In this document: positions 1 to 5,572 of the stretch, one piece after another
Numbering within the stretch: position 1 is the first letter of the stretch
Layout: every line of letters begins with the position of its first letter
DNA from: Micrococcales bacterium
GTDB lineage: Bacteria; Actinomycetota; Actinomycetes; Actinomycetales; Dermatophilaceae
Length of the DNA: 7,363 bases
Direction: 5' to 3'
Assembly (NCBI GenBank): GCA_030537915.1
Contig: JAUNUZ010000112.1
Span: forward strand, 1-7,363
Notes under the pieces: model-generated
What the model saw: only the letters and a program-made list of their open reading frames with translations
Told to the model about the DNA's origin: nothing
Databases searched by the model: none
Position numbers and translations under genes: made by a program

Positions 1-439
1 CCTGGGCGCGCGCGAGAGAGCTGCGGCCGTGGTCGTGCACTGCCCACGCGGTCTCGGATCCCTCACCCACGCCGACGACACCGCCGCCGATGAGGCCGGT
101 GAAGCCGGTGACGGGTGCATCGTGCGATTCACCGACACCTCCGCGCGCCTGCGCACCGCGACACTGGAGCACCCCGGCCTCTTCAGTCTCGACCCGGGTG
201 ACGAGATCACGGTCGTGCTCCGCGACGGCGGTGCCGTGGCGATGGCCGGCTGGCAACCACTTGCGGACGCCGGGCTGCTCCTCCTGCTGGCCGTCGCGGT
301 CTCCGGCAATGCCGTCGGCTGGTGGCGGCGCGTCCTGGAGCACCGCGACCCCCGCTACGACGGCGGGGACCCGCTCGATGACGTGCCCCAGAGCCGCTCC
401 GGCACCGACCAGGACCGCAAGGACCCCAGGGACCTCTAG
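1..439 (+). CDS. C-terminal part of a membrane-anchored protein of unknown function (5' end outside window)
   Basis: The frame is open from the first complete codon at position 2 to the TAG at 437-439, giving 145 residues with no convincing start. A GTG at 29 exists but has no good ribosome binding site, so I treat the gene as truncated by the window edge. The visible part has a hydrophilic, probably beta-rich region (residues 1-85) followed by one strong transmembrane helix at about 86-107 (Leu/Ala/Val-rich, ending in Gly-Trp-Trp). Arg-Arg comes right after the helix, so by the positive-inside rule the charged tail of about 37 residues (Asp/Arg-rich) should be cytoplasmic and the preceding domain extracytoplasmic. 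The phrase around 'LDPGDEITVVLRDGG' resembles small membrane proteins such as DUF3592 members, but I cannot assign the family. It converges on pat with a 27-nt gap and no clear terminator. Coding status is fairly sure; function is unknown. Confidence 0.6.
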   Translation, partial: LGARERAAAVVVHCPRGLGSLTHADDTAADEAGEAGDGCIVRFTDTSARLRTATLEHPGLFSLDPGDEITVVLRDGGAVAMAGWQPLADAGLLLLLAVAVSGNAVGWWRRVLEHRDPRYDGGDPLDDVPQSRSGTDQDRKDPRDL

Positions 440-466
440 TCACGCGCCGTCTGCGACCCCCGCCGA

Positions 467-1609
467 TCAGGCGCGCGGCATCCCCAGGCGGAACGCGGCC
501 GCCACCTCCAAGAAGGTCTCGTTCGCGACGGGTTCGTCGATCGAGACGCGCACACCGTCACCGGGGAAGGGGCGCACCGACAGGCCGCGCGCCGTGGCCG
601 CGGCCGCGAACTCGACGGCGTCCTGGCCCAGCGGCAACCACACGAAGTTCGCCTGCGTGTCGGGGATGTCCCAGCCCTGCTCGGCGAGCGCGACGACCAT
701 CTGCTCGCGCTGCGCCACCAGGGATTTGACGCGCAGCTCGAGCTCCCCACGGACGTCGAGGCTGGCTACGGCGGCACGCTGGGCCAGGTTCGTGACAACG
801 AACGGGAGGCCGAGCTTGGCCAGCGCCGCCGCGACGTGCGGGTGTGCGATGGCGTAGCCGACGCGTAACCCCGCGAGCCCGTACGCCTTGGAGAAGGTCC
901 GCAGCAGAACGAGGTTGGGGTGCGCACGGTAGAGCGCGAGCGAATCGATGGCGTCCGACGCGGTGACGAACTCCAGGTAGGCCTCGTCGATGAGGACGAG
1001 CACGTCGGCGGGGACCCCGGCGAGGAAGTCCGCGAGCTCGCCCGACCCGACCGCGGGACCGGTCGGGTTGTTCGGGGTGCACACGATGACGATGCGCGTG
1101 GCGGCGTGCACGGCCGCGGCCATCGCGGGTAGGTCGTGGCGGCCGTCGGCGGTGAGCGGGACCTGCACCGAGCGACCTCCCGCCGCCGCGACGCAGATCG
1201 GGTAGAGCTCGAAGGAGCGCCAGGCGTAGATGACCTCGTCACCGGCGTCAACACACGCGTTGACGATCTGGGACAGCACACCCGAGCTGCCGTTTCCGAT
1301 GATGAGCTCGTCGGGTTGCACGCCGAGCTCCCGCGCGAGCCGCTCCCTGAGCTCATGCATCGAGGGGTCCGGGTAGCGGTTCATCGAGGTCAGCTCGTCC
1401 GCGACGGCAGCCGCCACCGAGGGCAGCGGCGGGTACGGATTCTCGTTGCTGCTCATCTTGTAGCTCGTCACGCCCTCGACCGGGGCCGGCGGCTTGCCCG
1501 GCTGGTAGGCAGGAATCACATCGAGCGTGGCGCGGAAGCGAAGCGGCCGGTCGGCCCGCCGCTGGGGTTCCTGCTCTGGGTCCATGGACTCGGTCGACAT
1601 GATCCGCAC
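467..1609 (-). CDS. pat: Histidinol-phosphate / aromatic amino acid aminotransferase (Pat/HisC family)
   Basis: This 380-residue protein is a fold-type I PLP aminotransferase of the HisC branch, of usual length. Visible family marks are the N-terminal 'SSNENPYPP' substrate-site motif (53-61), Asn181 in 'CTPNNPTG', Asp208 and Tyr211 in 'IDEAY' (PLP ring and hydroxyl contacts), the Schiff-base Lys241 in 'TFSKAYGLAGLRVGYA' with Arg249 for the phosphate, and Arg354 in 'GVRVSID' for the substrate carboxylate. HisC makes histidinol phosphate; the actinobacterial paralogue Pat transaminates phenylpyruvate and related keto acids. No other his genes are present, while pheA lies 0.5 kb upstream on the same strand, so Pat is inferred. 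The chosen GTG at 1609 has AGAAGG 11 nt upstream; an ATG three codons in (1600) is the main alternative and would change little. The cofactor-binding set is complete, so the enzyme should be active in the cytoplasm. Confidence 0.9.
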   Translation of the reverse strand: MRIMSTESMDPEQEPQRRADRPLRFRATLDVIPAYQPGKPPAPVEGVTSYKMSSNENPYPPLPSVAAAVADELTSMNRYPDPSMHELRERLARELGVQPDELIIGNGSSGVLSQIVNACVDAGDEVIYAWRSFELYPICVAAAGGRSVQVPLTADGRHDLPAMAAAVHAATRIVIVCTPNNPTGPAVGSGELADFLAGVPADVLVLIDEAYLEFVTASDAIDSLALYRAHPNLVLLRTFSKAYGLAGLRVGYAIAHPHVAAALAKLGLPFVVTNLAQRAAVASLDVRGELELRVKSLVAQREQMVVALAEQGWDIPDTQANFVWLPLGQDAVEFAAAATARGLSVRPFPGDGVRVSIDEPVANETFLEVAAAFRLGMPRA

Positions 1610-1620
1610 TTTACGTCTCG

Positions 1621-1626
1621 CCTTCT
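1621..1626 (-). promoter_or_regulatory. Ribosome binding site for pat
   Basis: On the minus strand AGAAGG lies 11 nt before the GTG at 1609 and 20 nt before the alternative ATG at 1600. The spacing favours the GTG, though 11 nt is slightly long. Confidence 0.45.
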
Positions 1627-1627
1627 G

Positions 1628-1658
1628 CCACGTGGCCGACTGAACGCAGGCCGCGTGG
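1628..1658. repeat. Inverted repeat in the divergent pat/holin gap, touching the holin RBS
   Basis: The arms are CCACGTGGCC (1628-1637) and GGCCGCGTGG (1649-1658), separated by 11 nt. The arms match at 9 of 10 positions as DNA. In plus-strand RNA the tenth is a U-G wobble, so all ten positions pair. The left arm itself lies in a 10-nt perfect palindrome, GCCACGTGGC (1627-1636). The right arm covers the first two bases of the GGAAGGA ribosome binding site of the downstream membrane gene. It could be a regulator operator for the divergent pair, or a leader hairpin tempering translation of the membrane gene. No regulator family can be named from the sequence. Confidence 0.5.
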
Positions 1659-1663
1659 AAGGA
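1657..1663 (+). promoter_or_regulatory. Ribosome binding site for the PF04020 membrane gene
   Basis: GGAAGGA sits 8 nt before the ATG at 1672, a near-ideal Shine-Dalgarno that fixes this start. Its first two bases are part of the preceding inverted repeat, so it may be partly masked when that hairpin forms. Confidence 0.75.
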
Positions 1664-1671
1664 TACCGGCC

Positions 1672-2070
1672 ATGGTGAATCTCGCGATCCGAGTCGGCGT
1701 CAACGCACTCGCCCTCTGGCTGACCGCACTTGTCGTGCCGGGCATCCGCCTCGGCGAGGAGAGCCCGAGCCTGTCGAATCGATTGGTGACCATCTTGCTC
1801 GTCGCCGTCGTCTTCGGCATCGTCAACGCGGCGATGAAGCCGGTGGTCACGTTCTTCTCGCTGCCGTTCATCGTGCTGACGCTCGGCCTCTTCACAATCG
1901 TCGTCAACGCGGCCATGCTCGCGATCACGGCATGGGTCTCCGGCGGCCTCGGGCTCGACTTCTCGATCGATTCGTTCTTCTGGAGCGCGATCCTCGGCGC
2001 CCTCGTGCTTTCGTTCATCTCGATGCTGCTGTCGACCTTCGTGCCCGATCCGGCGCGCCCCCGAGCCTGA
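1672..2070 (+). CDS. Phage holin family / PF04020 four-helix membrane protein
   Basis: This is a 132-residue, very hydrophobic integral membrane protein with about four transmembrane segments (near residues 4-23, 38-54, 60-90 as a long or reentrant stretch, and 102-124). The family marks are the 'NAAMKP' motif at 52-57 and the following 'LPFIVLTLGLFTIVVNA' segment (64-80), which recur in PF04020 (YvlD-like, annotated 'mycobacterial 4 TMS phage holin' or 'phage holin family'). Despite that name the family is widespread in bacterial chromosomes. No endolysin or phage gene is nearby, so a lysis role is unlikely here; the cellular function is not known. The start is an ATG with a strong ribosome binding site. 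The gene diverges from pat and converges on pheA with only 16 nt between stop codons, so it lies between two phenylalanine-pathway genes of opposite orientation. The short C-terminal tail (Pro/Arg) is soluble. Confidence 0.9.
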   Translation: MVNLAIRVGVNALALWLTALVVPGIRLGEESPSLSNRLVTILLVAVVFGIVNAAMKPVVTFFSLPFIVLTLGLFTIVVNAAMLAITAWVSGGLGLDFSIDSFFWSAILGALVLSFISMLLSTFVPDPARPRA

Positions 2071-2084
2071 GCCCGGGCCGCGCC
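2052..2084. terminator. Possible weak bidirectional stem between convergent holin and pheA
   Basis: GGCGCG at 2052-2057 can pair with CGCGCC at 2079-2084, and inside it CCC (2060-2062) with GGG (2075-2077), giving an interrupted GC stem that overlaps the last codons of the membrane gene and its TGA. There is no T-tract on either side. It is a weak candidate: in DNA this GC-rich such short stems occur by chance. Confidence 0.22.
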
Positions 2085-2086
2085 TC

Positions 2087-3022
2087 CTACCCGTTCAGAC
2101 CGCGCAGCCAGGCCTGGGCCTCGTCGTAGGCGGGCCGGTCGTGGGCAGGGCCGACCGCGGGGCTGCGGCCGTTGGCCGTGGGATAGCTACCGAGGAAGCG
2201 CACCTCCGCGCACACCCGATGCAGCCCCATGAGGGCTTCGGCGACGCGCGCGTCGTGCAGGTGCCCCTCGAGGTCGACCGAGAAGCAGTACTGTCCGAGC
2301 GACTCACCGGTCGGACGCGACTCGAGCCGGGTCAGGTTGATCCCCCGCACGGCGAACTGCTCCAGCAGGCCCATCAATCCGCCGGGGTGATCGAGCTTCT
2401 GAAAGAGAACGACGCTCGTCTTGTCGGCACCCGTCGGCGCCGGGATCGAGCCCGGCCGGGCGACGAGGACGAAGCGCGTCACCGCGGCCTTGTTGTCCCC
2501 GATATCGCTGGCCAAGATCTCCAGACCGTGGTCGCGGGCAACCATTTCGTGACAGACGGCACCCTGGTAGGCGGTCGCCGCATGCCAGGTATCCGCGCCG
2601 CGGGCGAGATCGACCGCGGCCGCCGCCGTGGAGGTGGACGGGATGAAGCGCGCACCGGGGAGCCGCTGCGCGACGAACCGGCGCACCTGGGCCCAGCCGT
2701 GGGGGTGCGTGCTCACCGCCTCGATGTCCCCCAGAGCCGTGCCGGGGCGAGCCGCGAGGACGAAGGTGACCGGGATGACCATCTCGCCGACAACGCGCAG
2801 GGGCTCCCCCACCGCCAGGGAGTCCAGGGTCGCCGGGACGCCCCCCTCGATGGAATTCTCGATGGGCACGACCGCACCGTCGATCTGACCCTCGCGTAGG
2901 GCGCCCAGGGCCGCGTCCACGGATCCGTACGGCTCGGCGGAGGCGCTGCGTGACTCCGGCCGCGATCGCAGCGCGACCTCGCTGAACGTGCCGGCGGGGC
3001 CCAGGTATCCGATGCGCTCCAC
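2087..3022 (-). CDS. pheA: Prephenate dehydratase (monofunctional, PDT + ACT domain)
   Basis: This 311-residue enzyme decarboxylates and dehydrates prephenate to phenylpyruvate, the committed step to phenylalanine. The catalytic PDT domain spans about residues 3-185: 'GYLGPAGTFSE' (5-15), 'VVPIENSIEGGV' (51-62), 'STHPH' (104-108), and the catalytic 'TRF' signature (Thr182-Arg183-Phe184) after 'DNKAA'. A C-terminal ACT domain follows (about 202-280), with the 'ESRP' phenylalanine-binding motif at 234-237, so feedback inhibition by Phe is expected. The other ACT motif reads GGLM (214-217) where GALM/GALV is usual. There is no chorismate mutase domain, as is normal in actinomycetes. After the ACT domain a tail of about 30 residues carries no recognised motif. 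The GTG start at 3022 has GGGAGGA 4 nt upstream (3027-3033). It lies 15 nt after the DUF5926 stop, so the two are probably cotranscribed. Confidence 0.96.
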   Translation of the reverse strand: MERIGYLGPAGTFSEVALRSRPESRSASAEPYGSVDAALGALREGQIDGAVVPIENSIEGGVPATLDSLAVGEPLRVVGEMVIPVTFVLAARPGTALGDIEAVSTHPHGWAQVRRFVAQRLPGARFIPSTSTAAAAVDLARGADTWHAATAYQGAVCHEMVARDHGLEILASDIGDNKAAVTRFVLVARPGSIPAPTGADKTSVVLFQKLDHPGGLMGLLEQFAVRGINLTRLESRPTGESLGQYCFSVDLEGHLHDARVAEALMGLHRVCAEVRFLGSYPTANGRSPAVGPAHDRPAYDEAQAWLRGLNG

Positions 3023-3037
3023 GACGTCCTCCCGCCT

Positions 3038-4018
3038 TCAGCGCAGCGTGAGCTGACGGCTGATCAGGCCCGCCCGGGCCCGCCGCTCGTCGGCCGATAG
3101 GGGCGAGTCGTCGGCCAGCGTCCGCTGGTAGCGGGGCACCAGCTGCGTGAGTGCCGCCTCGTAGGCGTCCGCCTCGAGCGCCGGATCGAGATCCCAGACC
3201 GGGGCGAGCAGTCCACCGGCGCGAAACGCCCCGAGGAAGCGGGTTCCCGCGCCGAGCCCGTCCTGACCGGCGAGGGCGGCTCGAGCGTGCAGCCGCGCCA
3301 GCGCCGCGGTCGCGGCGTCCTCGTCGCCGGGAAGGATCCAGCGCAGGTGAGTCCGCGCACCGACACGGCACCAGTAGGCCGAGGGCGCCGCCGCCATCTT
3401 GACCGTCGGGATGATCGACTCGTTAGCCTGCGCCAGGGCGGCCGCGGCCTCCTCGTCGAGGGTCACGTCGTCGGCGATCCAGTAGTCGAAGCCGTCCCGC
3501 ACCGAAACGTCGAAGGGCGCGTCGACGTCCAGCAGCTCCTGCAGGCGGGGGGTCGAGGCCGCGGCCTGGCCGATTGCCGTGACCGGCTCACCGACCGGGG
3601 CGGCGGCGACCGCGAGCAGGGCCAACGCCAGGTCGCGGCTCGCGTCACCGCTGGATGCGACGGATTGCAGCGCGACGAAGTGGACCCCGTCGGCGCGATG
3701 GATGGCGGGCCAGGCCATCGGCAGGACGGTCGTGATCGTCACCTCGGCGGGTAGCACCGTGATTGGGTCCTCTGCGCGGCCCTGCGCGGCTCGCACCACC
3801 TCGACCGCGTCGGGTCGCAGCCGGACCGTCGCGGTCGCGGCAGGCACGATCTCGCGGAGTGCGACCCAGTCGCTCTCCGACGGCAGCCCCTCGAAGGGAC
3901 GGCCCACGAAGGGGGCGGGCACGACCTTGGCAGTCGTGGCGCGGGTCGACTCGGTCGGGTCGTTCCTGCGCGCACGGCGCACTTCGTTCTTGCGCGCAAC
4001 GCGCGAGGCCTTACCCAT
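3038..4018 (-). CDS. DUF5926 family protein, actinobacterial, function unknown
   Basis: With the ATG at 4018 the protein has 326 residues. I recognise it as the actinobacterial DUF5926 family from its basic N-terminus (Lys/Arg-rich, residues 1-18) followed by the conserved block 'PFVGRPFEGLPSESDWVALR' (36-55) and 'EIVPAATATVRL'. No signal peptide, transmembrane helix or catalytic motif is apparent, so it is predicted to be cytoplasmic. The frame stays open upstream to a possible start at 4150, but the extra 44 residues (Cys-, Pro- and Ala-rich) look like translated intergenic DNA, whereas MGKASRVARKN is the usual kind of start for this family. An AGGG 8 nt before the ATG supports it. The stop is 15 nt before pheA on the same strand, which suggests one transcript. 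Its function is unknown, and I do not infer a role in Phe synthesis from position alone. The family assignment comes from memory of conserved sequence, not a search. Confidence 0.85.
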   Translation of the reverse strand: MGKASRVARKNEVRRARRNDPTESTRATTAKVVPAPFVGRPFEGLPSESDWVALREIVPAATATVRLRPDAVEVVRAAQGRAEDPITVLPAEVTITTVLPMAWPAIHRADGVHFVALQSVASSGDASRDLALALLAVAAAPVGEPVTAIGQAAASTPRLQELLDVDAPFDVSVRDGFDYWIADDVTLDEEAAAALAQANESIIPTVKMAAAPSAYWCRVGARTHLRWILPGDEDAATAALARLHARAALAGQDGLGAGTRFLGAFRAGGLLAPVWDLDPALEADAYEAALTQLVPRYQRTLADDSPLSADERRARAGLISRQLTLR

Positions 4019-4026
4019 GCCACGAA

Positions 4027-4030
4027 CCCT
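4027..4030 (-). promoter_or_regulatory. Ribosome binding site deciding the DUF5926 start
   Basis: On the minus strand AGGG lies 8 nt before the ATG at 4018. It is short but correctly spaced, and supports the internal ATG rather than the upstream in-frame start at 4150. Confidence 0.45.
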
Positions 4031-4051
4031 AGGGCCCGGCCATGACAGGCC

Positions 4052-4116
4052 CGCGGCAGCCCCGCCTACGCAGCATTGCAGGGGTGGGTTCGCACGGGTG
4101 GCTCCGGGCTGCCGCG
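4052..4116. repeat. 11-bp perfect inverted repeat in the gap upstream of DUF5926-pheA
   Basis: CGCGGCAGCCC (4052-4062) is perfectly complementary to GGGCTGCCGCG (4106-4116), with a 43-nt loop. It occupies the middle of the 147-nt gap (4019-4165) between the ATPase stop and the DUF5926 start. With no T-tract and a long loop it is not a textbook terminator. It could be a terminator for the ATPase gene, a structured leader of the DUF5926-pheA transcript, or chance. I found no phenylalanine-rich leader peptide in the gap and no clear promoter. Confidence 0.4.
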
Positions 4117-4165
4117 ACCGAGCGCAGCAGGGAGGCGCACATCCTTGCACCTGCCCCGTGACGTC

Positions 4166-4744
4166 TCAGCCGGCGCGGCGACGAGAGGGTCCGCCGAGCG
4201 CGGCCCACACGGTGCGCCCGTTGCCCTCGTCCTGCACGCCCCACTCGTGCGCCATGCTGCGCACGATGCGCAGCCCGCGGCCGCGCAGGGCCATCGGTGA
4301 GGGGCGCGCCGCGCGCGGCGTCGAGTCGCTCCCGCCGTCGCGAACCTCGACCTCGACGGCCCCGGCCTTGACCTTCCAGCGGATCCGCACGCAGCCGTCG
4401 GCCAGGGGCCGCGCATGCCGGATGGCATTGCCGACGAGTTCGGCGATGACAGACTCGGCCTCGTCGATGATGTCGGGGCAGATCCGACGCTCGCGCAGGT
4501 CCGCCACGATCGTGGCGCGTGCCTCGCGAACCGCCATGAGGTGGTGGCACAGCCGCACACTGCGGGTGCCGTCGCCGGGGATGTTGCCCTCCCGAAGGAC
4601 GTCACGGGAGTCGGTGTCGTAGGACTTCGTGTCCGCGGCAGACTTCGTCCGCAGGCTCGTCGAGTCACGTTGGTACACCTGCGGCCCCAAGCTCTGGGGG
4701 GCCGATAGATCGAGCAGCGTAGCTGATCCTCTGTCGAAGGTCAT
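4166..4744 (-). CDS. ATP-binding protein, HATPase_c_2 type (RsbW/anti-sigma-like kinase fold)
   Basis: This 192-residue protein carries a single GHKL/histidine-kinase-type ATPase domain at about residues 64-185, without the receiver, dimerisation or membrane parts of a sensor kinase. The N-box is 'AELVGNAIRHA' (101-111, with Glu102 and Asn106), the G1 box is 'VRDGGSD' (Asp136), and the G2 glycines are in 'LRGRGLRIV' (152-160). A late 'GNGRTVWAAL' strand closes the fold. Such stand-alone domains in actinomycetes are anti-sigma factors or serine kinases that phosphorylate anti-anti-sigma partners, so a cytoplasmic regulatory role is inferred; no sigma factor or STAS partner is visible. Residues 1-60 are polar, Ser/Asp-rich and probably disordered. 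The ATG at 4744 has GAGAGG 5 nt upstream (4750-4755). The 204-nt gap before it should hold its own promoter. The target is unknown. Confidence 0.88.
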   Translation of the reverse strand: MTFDRGSATLLDLSAPQSLGPQVYQRDSTSLRTKSAADTKSYDTDSRDVLREGNIPGDGTRSVRLCHHLMAVREARATIVADLRERRICPDIIDEAESVIAELVGNAIRHARPLADGCVRIRWKVKAGAVEVEVRDGGSDSTPRAARPSPMALRGRGLRIVRSMAHEWGVQDEGNGRTVWAALGGPSRRRAG

Positions 4745-4948
4745 GTCAGCCTCTCGTCGCCATTGTCGTCAGCCGTGCGCGCCGACCATGTGCGTCGGCG
4801 TCGGTCCCTCGCCAGCGCGCCTGAAGGCGGCTAAATCGTGGCACCGGATCGTAGCGAATCCCGCTCGCTCCTGCACATCCCAGGGTCCCAGACCGAGCCT
4901 GCGGCGCGCTGCCGGGGCTGGGGCGTGTCGCCCCGGCAGGGGCCGGTG
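4745..4948. other. Intergenic gap between methyltransferase and ATPase genes
   Basis: This 204-nt stretch is the longest non-coding one. Next to the methyltransferase stop it holds a GC hairpin (listed separately). Its other end carries the ATPase ribosome binding site. On the minus strand TACGAT (4848-4853) could serve as a -10 element, but no good -35 lies 17 nt upstream, so the promoter call is tentative. I see no convincing small gene here. Confidence 0.4.
4909..4939 (-). terminator. GC hairpin after the putA-methyltransferase unit, probable terminator
   Basis: A perfect 10-bp stem, CTGCCGGGGC (4909-4918) with GCCCCGGCAG (4930-4939), encloses an 11-nt loop and begins 9 nt after the methyltransferase stop. 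No T-tract follows, as is common for actinobacterial terminators. A second, mutually exclusive 6-bp hairpin with a 3-nt loop (4920-4925 with 4929-4934) shares the bases 4930-4934. Its position fits termination of the transcript from the right edge. Confidence 0.6.
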
Positions 4949-5572
4949 TCAACGACCGATGCGCGCGGGGACGTCCGTCGACCAGAGCGTGAGGACGAAC
5001 TCGATGTCGCGGTGCGAGACGAGCCGGCCCCAGCCTCGACCCAGCAGCGCCTCGTCGAGCTCCAGGTGCACCTGCACGCCCGGCAGGTGTGCGTCCTCCG
5101 GCTGCGGGGTCCAGTGGACGGCCAGCACGTCCGCGCCGGGGGCGGCGACCTGCGCTACCCGCGCGGCCGTGAGCGCGCGATCCGCGTCGTCGAGGTAGTA
5201 CAGGAACTCCGACAGCACGATGAGGTCCGGGCCCGGCTGTGCGGACGCACCGGGCCGCCCCACGAACGCCTCGGGCAGAGCGGGCGCCACGACCCGCTCG
5301 ACCCCGACGGTGGGCACGCCCGCACAGCGGGCTGCGGTCAAGGCGCACGCCTGCGCCGAGGCGTCACTGGCGAGAATCCTGTCGCACCGGCTGGCCAGGC
5401 CTGCGACGAGTTCGCCGGTTCCACAGGCCGCGTCCCAGGCGAGCCGGTAGCGGTCGCGACGCAGGCAGGCCAGCACGACCTCGATCTTGCGCCGCTCATA
5501 CCAACTCGTCGCGACCCGCCAGGGGTCCGGATCGCTCTCGTAGAGCCGGTCGAAGTCGGGGATCGTGATCAC
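4949..5572 (-). CDS. NodS-like SAM-dependent methyltransferase
   Basis: This 207-residue class-I methyltransferase has an N-terminal 'YESDPDPWRVATSWYERRK' segment (11-29), typical of the NodS/PF05401 group and its actinobacterial relatives. The SAM-binding motif I is 'AWDAACGTGELV' (45-56, with Asp47 and Gly51-Thr-Gly53), the acidic residue for the ribose is Asp70 in 'ASDAS', and motif IV is 'DLIVLSEFLYYLDD' (116-129). Rhizobial NodS N-methylates a chitooligosaccharide. Actinobacterial relatives often sit with glycosyltransferases and PIG-L deacetylases, none of which are seen here, so the substrate is unknown. The GTG start at 5572 overlaps the TGA of the upstream PutA-type gene in a GTGA quartet. 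No good ribosome binding site precedes it, so translation is probably coupled. The length is normal and the SAM site looks intact. A GC hairpin follows the stop. Confidence 0.9.
   Translation of the reverse strand: MITIPDFDRLYESDPDPWRVATSWYERRKIEVVLACLRRDRYRLAWDAACGTGELVAGLASRCDRILASDASAQACALTAARCAGVPTVGVERVVAPALPEAFVGRPGASAQPGPDLIVLSEFLYYLDDADRALTAARVAQVAAPGADVLAVHWTPQPEDAHLPGVQVHLELDEALLGRGWGRLVSHRDIEFVLTLWSTDVPARIGR

Noticed and set aside
443..475. CGCGCC/GGCGCG stem between the left partial gene and pat as a terminator
   Set aside because: It has only 6 bp with a 21-nt loop and no T-tract, which is expected by chance in such GC-rich DNA.
90..857. Long overlapping open frames antisense or out of frame to pat, pheA and putA
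   Set aside because: They are Arg/Ala/Pro/Ser-rich shadows of genes with clear family motifs, a usual effect of high third-position GC, and lack any recognisable domain.
1672..2070. Prophage or lysis cassette suggested by the holin annotation
   Set aside because: No endolysin, integrase, portal or other phage gene is nearby, and PF04020 proteins are ordinary chromosomal membrane proteins in many bacteria.
4019..4150. In-frame N-terminal extension of 44 residues on the DUF5926 gene
   Set aside because: Its composition (Cys, Pro, Ala, Gly) is that of translated GC-rich intergenic DNA, it covers the inverted repeat, and the internal ATG at 4018 has a spaced AGGG and a family-like start.
4019..4165. 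Phenylalanine attenuator leader or T-box ahead of DUF5926-pheA
   Set aside because: No short reading frame rich in Phe codons and no T-box core was found in the gap; only the inverted repeat is present.
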